Positions 35,701-47,700 of a stretch of DNA of 64,000 bases are shown here, one piece after another. Under the pieces are notes generated by a model. The model was not told where the DNA came from, did no database searches, and worked only from the letters and a program-made list of their open reading frames with translations. This DNA comes from Typha latifolia (lineage: Eukaryota; Streptophyta; Magnoliopsida; Poales; Typhaceae). Each line of letters opens with the position of its first letter. The first letter of the stretch is position 1. The stretch is taken from positions 4,092,001 through 4,156,000 of the forward strand of contig CM034111.1 in assembly GCA_019914945.1 (NCBI GenBank). The letters run 5' to 3'. The position numbers and the translations under genes were made by a program.

Positions 35701-38700
35701 TTCATGGGCTCTACTATCTAGACCAGCTTCATCTTCCTCCACCTAGTCCCAGCGTTTGTCCTGTCACTCCCCTATCTCTTTCAGATCTGTGGCATCGGCG
35801 TCTAGGTCATGTATCGAGTCAACGTCTCAAGACGTTATCCAAGTCTAGATCCTTAGGCAGTAGTCATTTTTCTTGTTTGTCTCCTTGCACTGGCTGTAGG
35901 TTGGCAAAACATCGGGCTCTTTCTTTTCCTCTTAGTGAAAGTATCTCTGATTCACCTTTCGATCTTGTGCACTCTGACATTTGGGGTCCTGCTCCCCTTT
36001 CTCCTGGTCTTGGTTTTCTCTATTATGTATGTTTTATTGATGATTTCTCTCGTTTCACCTGGATTTACCTTATGCGTCAGTATTTTGAGGTATGTCAGAT
36101 CTATCGTGATTTCTCTTCTATGGTTCATACTCAGTTTGATCTATTAAAGATCTTCTGATCTGACGGTGCTCGCACTCTACCTCAACAGTCGTGTCCTTAT
36201 ACCCCTGCTCAAAATAGTGTTGCCGAACGAAAGCATCGTCATCTTCTTGAGACCACTCGTGCTCTTCTCTTTGAGGCTTCTGTTCCTCGTTCTTATTGGG
36301 CTGAGGCTCTTCTTACTGCTCTCTATCTAATCAATCGAACTCCATCTTCGATTTTTGGTAGTGTGACCCCGTACGAGCGTCTCTATGGTATTTAACCATC
36401 TTATGGTCATCTTCGTGTCTTTGGGTGCACCTGTTTTGTTCTTCTTCCTCTGGGTGAATACAACAAGTTGTCCCTTCGTGCAGCTAAATGCGTCTTTCTA
36501 GGATATAGTCCTGAGCATAAAAGCTATCATTGTTATGACACTTATGCTCGTCGTTTAAGGATATCACGCCATGTCACTTTTCTAGAAGAGATACATTTTT
36601 TCACCTTCGATACTTTGGCTCCCTTAGACTTATCTTTTCTAGATCTTCCTACATCTATCCTATCTTCTGTCCCCTCAGATGTCCCTACCTCAGCCCCACC
36701 ATTTGCCCCCCACTTGCCTGATACTCCTCTACCCATTGATACTCCTTTACTATCACTTTCACCTACCACTCCAGACCGCTCTCTCACTGAGGTTCCAGCT
36801 CTTTCAGAGTACCCCCCTCCCATGACGAACTTTCCATACTTCTACACTCGTAGGTCGTGTCCCCCTCCTACAATTGAGCCTCCCTCTATAGGTAGTATCC
36901 CTCTGACCATCCCATCCTCTACTGTGACGGCTCCTGCACCCGCTCGTCGTTATCCAGAGCGTGAGCATCGCCCTCCCAATTTGTATGGTTTTCTAATGTC
37001 TTCCGCTACATACTCTCCCCAGTTTCACACCTTTCTTGCAGCCATCCACTCCACCCCTTAACCCAGGTCATATTGTGAGGCCATCTAGGTTCCAGAGTGG
37101 CAGCAGGCTATGACAGATGAGCTTCAAGCTCTTCAGCAGATGAATACTTGGGATGTTGTCCCCCGCCCACCTGACATCGTGCCTGTTAGCTGCAAATGGA
37201 TTTTTAAGGTCAAGTATCGGCCTGATGAATCCATTGCTAGGTACAAAGCTCGTCTGGTTGCTCAGGGCTTTACTTAGGAATACAAGATAGACTATGAGGA
37301 GACCTTTGCTCCTGTTGCCCGGATGACCTCTGTCCGTACTATTCTTGCGATTGTTTCCAGTCGCCAGTGGCCTCTTCATCAGATGGATGTGAAGAATGCT
37401 TTTCTTCATGGTCTTCTTAACGAGGAGGTGTACATGAATCCTCCACCTGGTTTCCCTCTTCCCCTAGGTCATATCTGTCGACTACGACGAGCTATCTATG
37501 GGCTTAAGCAGGCTCCTCGTGCCTGGTTTGATCGATTTCGTAGCGTTCTCATAGCCTACGAATTTCAGAAGAGTCCCTTTGAGCCATCTATGTTTCTGTG
37601 GTCTTCTGCTCACGGTCGGGTCCTCCTTCTATATGTCGATGATATGATTATTGTTAGGACCAGAAAAAAAAAAAAATTGGGTTGAGAGAGGAGGGTGCAC
37701 GTGCAGCCCCTCCCCTCTCCCTCTCCGGTGCACAGCGGGAAAGAAGGGATTTCATCTAATCCGGATCGGATTAGATTTGATCCTCATCTAAACTATAAAT
37801 TAAACCCTAATCTCTTTTTCTCTCTCTCTACTTAATACCGATAACCCCCGACCCTCTTCTCTCTCTCCTTTCCTCCTTCTTCGTCGCTTCTTCCTCACCG
37901 TCGGAGTCATCGCCGTGGAATCGGCCCGGCGGAGCGTCGCCGGAGGAAATGGACCCACCACACTCCTCCCGGTGGTGATTTTTAGTTCGTGGGCTAGAGA
38001 TTTGAGATTTTGGTTGTCTTGCCTAGACTCGGGTGAGTGGGTTCACTCACATATTTATTTTATTGTATTTCGTATTTTTGTCGGACCATGTAAATTTTAC
38101 GTGTGCAAATTATTTATTTCACCCTTATATGTAAAAATTAAATTGTTACAATTTCTGTGTGCAAATCTATTTATTTCATCTGTACGTGCGAAAATTTAAT
38201 TGTTTTATTTCCTGTGTGCATTTAATTATTATATTCAGTGCATCACCATACTTCGTGCAAATATTGAAAAATTGTGAAAAGAAAAATAAGACTAGTATTG
38301 ATACGACTTAGAGAACAGTCCCGCTATAAATCATTTGCGATTTTTCCGTGGTGACTCAAGTCTATCTGGAAGTCCAGGGGAAAGTCCTAAATTAGATCAC
38401 TACGGTGACTTTCTTAGGTGACTCTGGCGGGGTTAGGGAATAGTCCTAGGAAGTATGAGAAAATTTCCTAGGTGACTCTAACTTCTCTCAACGGTTAGAG
38501 GAAAAGACAGAATGTGTTGATCACAGGGTGATACCCTCTGATGACCCTAACCGGATCAGCTATGAAGAAAAGTCCCGAGCGTCATCTTGAGATGACTTCT
38601 AGTTGATGTGGATCCACAGGGTTTAGACCCATTGAGACATATGACAATATAAATATCAAAAAGATGTTAATATGTTGAAAACGTGCAAGGTTACAAGTTG

Positions 38701-41700
38701 TGACATTTCTCTATTGTTATCATTGTTACTATGTAGAGAACATGCCTATTGCATATTATGATGGATATTGTTGCTTTTAGTTTAATTTATTCAGCATTAA
38801 TATGTTTTAAAATTTATTTGGTTCGAGTGGATTCCACTCACTGAGCTATAGTTGTTGGCTCACGAGTTCTATTGTTTTTTTTGTATTTGTTTATTTATTT
38901 CAGGTAATAGACAGCGGGGCGACTGAGCGTGATGTACCCGGATTCCACCTCCACTTAGGATTGACCTATTTACCCTTCCGCTCTTTTAGATTTTGTGCTT
39001 TAGATTAGAATATTTTATTTTATTTTTATTTTATTTTAGAGACTCAAAAACATTAACATTGTTTTTATTTTAATTGCATTTAGTAATAAAATTTTAATAA
39101 AGCACATTCTCATTTTATTTATTTATCTTGTCATCTATACGTAGAGAGTATTGGTAAGGCTTCGTGCATCTCAAGCATATTGAGATGCATGGCCGGTCAT
39201 GATTCCTATTTTGGGTCGTGACAATTATCACCGGAGATGATTCGGCCGGGATCTGCTCTCTTCAGCAGCATCTTCAGAGTCAGTTTGAGATAAAGGACCT
39301 TGGTCCTTTTCGATACTTTCTAGGTATCAAAATTGCTCAGTCATCTCATGATCTTTTGCTGTCCCAACAAAAATATATTATAGACATTCTCAGTTATCTC
39401 ATGGTCTTTTGCTGTCCCAACAAAAGTATATTATAGACATTCTCAGTCGTGCTACTATCACTGACACTTGTCTCGTTGCTACCCCAGTCGAGCTTCATGT
39501 GAAGCTTCAACCCGATGACGGTCAGCTTCTTCCAGATCCGACTAGATATCGTCAGCTGGTCGGGGCACTCGTTTATCTGATTATTACCCGGTCTGATATC
39601 TCTCATGCAGTTGGTCTTGTCACTCAGTTCATACAGGCTCCTCGATCTGCCCACTATGCCGCTCTTATTCGTATTCTTCGATATCTTCATGGCACCATTA
39701 CCTGCTCTCTTTTCATGCCATCGACTTCCATTTTAGTTCTGCGAGCTTATTCCGATGTAGACTATGCTGGCGACAATTCTGATCGGAAGTCTACTACTGG
39801 CTTCTGCATTTTTCTGGGAGACTCCCTAATTTTCTAGCGCAGCAAGAAACAGAATGTGGCGTCTCTCTCTAGTACTGAGTCAGAGTATCGTGCTATGTGT
39901 ACGGTGACTAAAGAGATTATTTGGCTCCGTCGCCTCCTTAATGATATGGGTGTTCCATTGCCCCTCCCAACTCCTCTTTATGTCGACAATGATAGTGCTA
40001 AAAAGCTCGCTGAAAATCCTATTTTTCATGAGAGGACGAAGCACATTGAAGTTGATATGCACTACACTCGTCAGGAGTACCGAGCTAGCATCATTTCCCT
40101 CCATCGCCTTAGCACTGAGAAGTAGATTGCCGACTTTTTCACGAAGTCACTTCCTCTTCCTCGTTTTGAGTATTTAGTTAGCAAACTCTCAATTTATGAT
40201 CCACCTTGAGTTTGAAGGGGGGTATTAGAGTTATTTGATTTTATTTTATTTATCTATTTAGATATATGGTGACTTTGTATAAATAGGGCTAATGCCCCCT
40301 TTATCATTCCATGAGAAATACATTCACCAAAATCCTCTCTTTCTCCTTTCTCCTCTTCTCCACTGCTTGCGATGAAGCAACCATAGCTGCTGCAGCGCCC
40401 CTGCAGCACCAACACCAGTTGTTGAGAGCCAGAGAGAGGAAAAAAGTAAAAAAAATTTGAGTGAGTATTTTCTTAAATAAGAAAAAAAATTAAGTTTAGA
40501 CTCCATATGTGAGTAATTTCTATTTTCTTATTTTTCTGCCATTTTTTTAAAATTTTTAGAAACTTTTCTATATTTTTAAATAATATTTAGAATTTTATGT
40601 AATTAAAAAATAGTCCGATCCGACACGGCTAATACGTATTGTTTTTTCGGACGATCAATACCAATCTTAATACTGAGAACTTTGGTTGCAACGAGATATG
40701 CTTAGAGCACTCAAGCATCAAACGAGATTTAATCCATTCAGAAAGAGTAGAAGATTCTTCCTTTAGTCTGGCTGTCTTCAAATTAGGGCTTATTGGATGC
40801 CTACATTCTGGGACTATATAAAGGATGTCTTGAGGTAAATAGAGCACCAATCCCAGAGGACAAATCGGTGGCTAAGACTTTTTTTGATAAAGCAAGTTGA
40901 CGTGATGATCGAGGAAGGGTAGTCTATTTGAAGATCATGCAAAGGAGGAGTCATGGAGAGATGATCTGTGCGGTCTTCATACCTCAATTTGGTAGATTTC
41001 TACCTCATTAAAGATTGGGTTTGCCACTTTATTGAGTCACAGAGGCAGAACTTCAATCTTAAGAGTCACTACATTTAGATACCAAGCACGGGAAGCGATG
41101 CATTAAAAGAGTCAATTAGCACTTCAAAGATAGTTGTGGGTAATATCAAATTATTTGTAAGTGCCTCATAATGTTGATTATTTGAATGCTTTTTTGTCCT
41201 CAAGAGGAGATAGTTGGTTTTTCTACCCTTATTTGATGAAGGTTTTTTTCCACATTAACATCATTGTGTTTGCTATGTGCCCTTGCATTTCATATTGTGG
41301 TTATTACTTGTCATTCTAAGTGAAATAAATCTTCTTGACAGTATTTAACTATTTTTCACATTTGTATAACGACTTAATTAACTCTTAAAGATGAGACCAT
41401 GTATTCACGTGATCTAAATCCTACCCAGTCATTTTACCTAAACAATGTGATCATGTTACAGCTATATATTAGAGGTAGGGGCAATTTGTGCACAGTAAAA
41501 CACGAGCAATATTTATTGATAAGACATGAAGATAGAAGAAATAATAGGTTAATTCCAACTTGATTCTAGCATATAGGGATGTGATTGACGAAATAAGGAG
41601 AAATGCAAATAGACTGCTTAATAAAGTAAGATAATTAAGACAAACTTTCATGGAAAAAATCAAAAGCATATTAAAGTAATTTTCCTTCAAAGCATGTTAT

Positions 41701-44700
41701 AATCCTGACCTGTAATTTACTACCATTCAGATATTAAATGAAGGAATGGTGGTTTATTATTCTTTCCTAAACAAAGGAAGATGCTAAAAAGCTCAAGAAT
41801 TAGTAAATCTTAAATCTTAATACTATGTTAATCAAGCTAGTTTAAGATAGAAAACATCAATCTGACCTCTCCAATAATAGCAACCAGAAGATTCTTGGGT
41901 AGTTGCAGAGAGATACTATTCAGAACTGCATGTTTCACAACCTCAGAGCTGCTAGACCAGGAAAAGTGTGCATCTTGAAGGCTGATAGGAATAGGAGTTT
42001 CAATTGCATTACTCTCTCTATGAAATTGACATGCTAGATCATCTGTTGGTAACTCTCTGGAGGAAATATTTTCAAATTCAGCATTATGCTCAGGACAGGA
42101 CAAATAATTGCTCAACCTTCGCGTAGAAATTATTGCCTGGGATACCACATTAAATAATTCTGTGAAAGTAATATATGTCAACAACACAACATTAAAAAGG
42201 ATGACAAGAGCAGTTAACTTACATCAATAATTCCATTGATCACCCACGGGAAGGAATTCAAAGGAGATATCAATGTGTTGAATAGTGCAACACAAGTGAA
42301 AACCTGCAGGAAATGTCCAGCAGGCATTTATTATTTAAAATATATACTTAAAAAGTTAAACATAAAATGAAAATAACAAGGAGGTTTTGTGTTACCGTAG
42401 CAGCATCCAACGAATGACCCATTAGTACAAACACGAGAAATGTAAATAGAGAGAAAAGTGTTGGAGTGGTTGCCCAGAAATATACACACCACGCATCCAA
42501 ATATTTCCGAGTCTACAACATGGAATTTATAGATTAACAAATATAACGTTAAAGAAACTAAGAAAGTATAGGTCCAATGGGGTGAAATGAATCATAGCAT
42601 ACTGAGAGGTGTTTCACTTCCAACTCTCTTCTATCCATCAAACGCTTGGTGAATAGGTCTTCCCAGTTATACATTTTCATTGTTCTTATATGTGTGAGAA
42701 CTTCTCCAGCACTTCTAATCCTGATCATGAAAATTTTCTATAAATTTTCTTCATTTTGCGCATAAGTAATTGATTCTCTTGACATTTCAGTAGAATATAA
42801 GGATGCACAAGGTATAATTTGGCATAAAAAGTTACAAATGAAAGGATAGAGGCAATTAGTAGTGCTGATCGGAATAGTTGGCTCACAAACTTCTTGAGCT
42901 CAAGCTCTAAACAACTCAAGCTCAAGCACAAAAAATTTGAGCTCATTTATTAAAGAAGTTGAGCTCGTGCCGGGCTTGGTTCACTCGAGCTCGGCTCATA
43001 TTAGCTCAATATATATGTAAAGTAATATTGAATATACCTGGATTAATTTACATATATGCTTTCTAGTACAGCCTGTTAAAGCTTCGCGTTTTATTCAGCA
43101 AACCTAGAGTTTGATTCCCAAGTGTTTGCATTTATTAATTTTTTCTTTCTAAGGTGTTATTTTCTATATATTGAATAGCAGTCAATTATCTGGAAACATA
43201 TAGGTATCCTCCTCGAAAAAAAAGTTGTGGCATGTACATTGGGTCAAGAGGTGTAGATTGCATGGGCAAGCTGAGCTCAAACCTACACATGTGAATGCCA
43301 AGATCATTTCAAAGTAATCTTTTGTGTAAAAATACTCTACTAAGTCTATTTATTACCATAACTAACTACAGAAACCTAGGAAACTGACATGTTTATAACA
43401 GCATTTCCGTAGCACCTATTCTGGATTTGTATGAAAGATATTAGGCATTCAGGTAGGCTTCTGACACATGATAATGGTGCTTCTCAAGATAAGCTTACTC
43501 ATTTCTTTCATCCTGGTGTCATTCAATTCCTAATGTCTAGCCAATAAGTCTATGCACGTGCGAGAGAATTAATTAATAAACAACTTGGTTCATGATTGAC
43601 AATTTGGCATTATAAAATAGTGAACACTCCAAGAACATCAAAGGACAAATATGCAGAAACTGTAAAGAATAAAGAAATTGCACTGTATCACCTCTCGTCC
43701 TTTTGCTTCATCATTTTTTCTGTTGCACTTGCAATTAATGTAGAAATCCATTTATTTACTGCACAAAAATGCCATGGTTAGAAAAAAGAATTTCGCACAA
43801 GGAATTCAAAGAGCATGTAAAGAAAGGAAAAAAAGTCATGCATGTATAACAGAATTACTTTAACTATTCAGTAAATAATCTTGAAAAACCTTAATGATGG
43901 AAGACAACAAAAGAAAAACACAAAGATCTCAATATCAAAATCATTTCAGGAAATTATACCTGGGATGAGTAAGATTGTTATGGCAAGGCCAGATAGAAAT
44001 GCATAGCTGACTTGTGTATATAATAGATAAAGCGCCACTCCTATCTGCAATGGTAAGCTAAATAAAGCATAATATCAAACAACCATGCCAGAAACAAAAA
44101 GAAAAATGATGTACAAACTAACTAATTCAAGAATTATTAGGTGACTGTTAAGGTATGGACATGGATGCAGCCGGAGTGCTTTCTAATCAAAGAAACAGCT
44201 TCATCTTGCCCTCCCTAGAGACCTGGAGCCCCATATTGGTGGGGGTCATGAACTAAGACACCTTTCCAGTTAATCTAATATTTTTTACTTGACAAGACAT
44301 TTATTTATGTAACACAAGTATCAATGTGTTCTTAATGTTAAATTGGTAGGAATATAAAACATGACCATACATTTATATGAGCAGTATAGATTCATTACAA
44401 AAGAGTATACCTATTGTAACAACCAGAATTTTTTTTAAAAAAAATGAGAGGTCACATGCAATGCATGTGCATTCTCCTTCCTTTTTCTTCTCTTCTTTCC
44501 TTAACTGCTTCACTCCACAATCGTGATCAATCCTGCCATGATCATCATGATGCCTTTGGTAACCCAAAAAAATAGTTCTCATCTATAAAACCCTACCATC
44601 CTCCTCTTCTCCCCACACCATAACACCTCTCTCTTCTCCTACTTCATCTTCTTCCTCTCCCTTCTCCTACTTCATCTTCTTCCTCTCCCTTGCTGAGGTC

Positions 44701-47700
44701 AAGTTGTCGATTCAGCTGTTAGATATTTGTTGGAGCAATCAAAGACCACCTAGTGAATCTTCGGTGAAGATATTTGCTCCTACTTGGATTATTAAATTGA
44801 GCTATTCCACATTGACCATTCACTTATATTCATCTCTTCGTGCATCGTTATACTTTGTGAAATGTTATTCTTCGTGCACCTAACGCAACCTAAATGACGA
44901 GAAGGTATGGCTTTGATTATAGTTCCATACTAGATTGAAAATCTCTTTATGATAATCGAGTCTACCTAGAATTCAAGGAAAAGATCTTGAAATTAACATA
45001 GTCATACATAAAAAATCAAAAGTAAACAAACTTCGTATATAATTATGGTTGGATTCTTAATTTACTCAAGCAGATGACTGATGGTAGATATATTATCATA
45101 CTCGACCTTACTAGATTTGTCACTCATTTTCTAATATTGGAGAGCATAATGTGATATAAAGATGAGATTATATGGGTATTTATATCAACAGAGTGGTCTA
45201 CAAAAATTAAAAATATGAAACCTAAAAATAAAATTTTGGGTGAAGCTTTGAAGAACACAACTCTTGGAAATGCATTTTGGCATAATATTACAATTGCCGC
45301 TGCAATATTTAAGCCCCTTGTCAAGGTATTGTGACTTGTAGATAGTGACGACAAGTCTGAGATGGTTTCTTGTACGACGCCATAGACTTAGTAAAAGAGT
45401 CAACAAAAATAAATGTGGGCAAAATTTATAAAAATTGGTGGAAGTTGATTAACTTCAAATAAAACAAACAACTATATAGAGATATACATGATGCTAGTAA
45501 GCATTAGTTTATTAATTTATTTTTATTTAAAGATTTTAAATTTGAGTGCTTACAAATTTCTACAAATTATTTTTTGAATCCAAGATTTCAATTCTCTATA
45601 AATGTCAATAATGATTATTGAAGTCTTACTGGGAGTTGGAAAAATAATTAACAAACTATAGCCTAATATTCATAAGCAAATCATTTTGCTATTATAATAT
45701 GAGATTGAGAGAGAAATTTTAAAAAAATGACAGAAAATGACCAGCTGATTGATTTAAATCATGTTTTTGATGAAGAAGACTCCCTAACTCCATGGATCAG
45801 AGAAGTAAAAAATAAATTATTATATAATAGAGATAACTCATACTTAGATAAGGCATTAGGGAGATTAAGACTAGAGTAGAGGTTGAAACAAGTTCGATAG
45901 CGAAAGATAATATAGCTACTAATGCCAGCGATAATCCTAATGATCCTGATGATACACTTGGTGATGAGATTGTCCTTTCCACATTTACTGAGGAAAGTCA
46001 AGAAAGTATACGGATTGAAGATAGAGAAACTAATGATGTATATATATATATTAGCGACATCATTATCAAGATGTTGCTTCTAATGACTATAGTTCATCAA
46101 GTATTCGTTGTTTGAAACAATCACATGATCCATATGCCAGTTATCATCCACCTCAATGTCCTTAGTATCCTCCTCAGTATCCTTAAACATAAGATTCACA
46201 TATTAATTATTATCCTCCTCAGAGATAACAAGATCTATTTAATATGAATGATATGATGCAATCACACTTTGGAGCACCAGGGCCTAGACATCATTATTTA
46301 CAAACTTATGGTGAATATGATAAAGGCGACCACAAGGATTTAAGAGAGCCAACTCGGTATTCATCGAAGTTTTAACTTTTGAGTAAGTACTTTAGTTTAA
46401 TTGTTAAGGCTCATATATGAATAATTATTATATTCTTGTCATGTTTTCTAAATTTTTATAAATTTTCCTACATTTTAAAATAATATTTAAATTTTTTGTA
46501 TCATTAAAGGCCGATCCTGGTCTTGATCCCGATTTTTCAAACCTTGGTCAATTTTTAATAATATTGGACTATTATGGTCCAAAATAGATGTCAAAACTAG
46601 AAATCTTAATAGTTTCCGCCTTAACCAATGAGTATTAGCATTAATTTTCATTAAGCTTCGCCGTTACTATTCCGTCTCAAGAGAAACTTCAAACCAAGGA
46701 TATGGATCCACAGGCACAACCCTAAAATGAGAAATATGGCATTTGTTAGAGATTGAGAAGTTTTGCGTGAGCATGTTATCAATTTATCATTCACATTAGT
46801 ATATTTGTGCCTTGTTATTCTTGTTATGAGCATGCTTTGTATTATTAGTGTATTGCAAATTGTTGAGCTTTGGAATTTAAAATCACACTTTACAGCTTAA
46901 GGTTTCTACTGGCTTTTGGGTGGATTCATCTACTAATTAACTCATAGAACCCTTTTAACAAATCATAGAAGCTGAATGGCATGACGAATGAACATGGTGA
47001 ACCAGGACATATTTTACCTCTACTTACGATTTGGTTTTCCCTTTTGTTACATTAGTTGTTTTTAGTATTATTTCAAAAGACATCGATCGTCTAATATGAA
47101 CATCTTCATTACCTCGAGAGTTTTTATTTGATTAAGTTGGAGTTATTAATTAATATTGAGTTCTCTTATATTATGGATTTTGAAAAGTTAATATTAAGGC
47201 TTCATGTATCTTAAGTATAGTGGGATACATGGTTAGTCGTGATACCTATTTCAAGTCATGACACCTATGACTTACTTTAACCAACTTGTTCTTTTGTTCT
47301 ATTAATTTATATTGAGTTCTTTTATATTGTGAATTTTGAAAAGTTAATATTAAGACTTCATGTATCTTAAGTATATTGGGATACATAATTAGCCATGATA
47401 CCAATTTCGAGTCATAACACCTATGACTTACTTTAACTAGTTTGTTCTCTTCATCATCTTTCCCTGCCATAGTAACTTGTATCTTGATCGACCCACTTTG
47501 CAATTTAATCATTCATCTTTAGTCTTTAAATTCTGGTTGCTTTAGGGTAGCCAAGAGTCTCTTTTTAGGATAGCCAAGAGACTCTCCTTGGGTTAGTCAA
47601 AGTCTTCTCTTTATTTGTTGCTTTGTATTCCACCTATAGAATAGCCAAAGAGTCAAGAGAGTTTGGGTAGCCACCTATATATATGTGTGGTGAGCACCCA

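Larger units (their letters stand above)
34253..40341 (+). mobile_element. Ty1/copia retrotransposon lacking gag, in ABCC13 intron, with nested solo LTR
   Basis: The 5' LTR (34253-34440) and a truncated 3' LTR (40223-about 40341) differ at only two of about 119 aligned positions. A TGGTATCAGAG primer-binding site follows the 5' LTR, and a GAAGGGGGG polypurine tract precedes the 3' LTR. Coding relics run protease-integrase-reverse transcriptase-RNase H, which is copia order. No gag is recognisable: 34441-35370 holds CAG/GCA-rich sequence and degenerate repeats. The pol frame has several stops (for example near 36158, 36395, 37276, 39835, 40122), a 53-bp duplication, and a 1.6-kb solo LTR inside the reverse transcriptase. 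The element runs antisense to ABCC13. Its right end diverges, so the target duplication is not visible. Confidence 0.88.

Noticed and set aside
35406..36158. 250-codon frame considered as a host gene
   Set aside because: It is copia protease-integrase sequence between LTRs with a primer-binding site.
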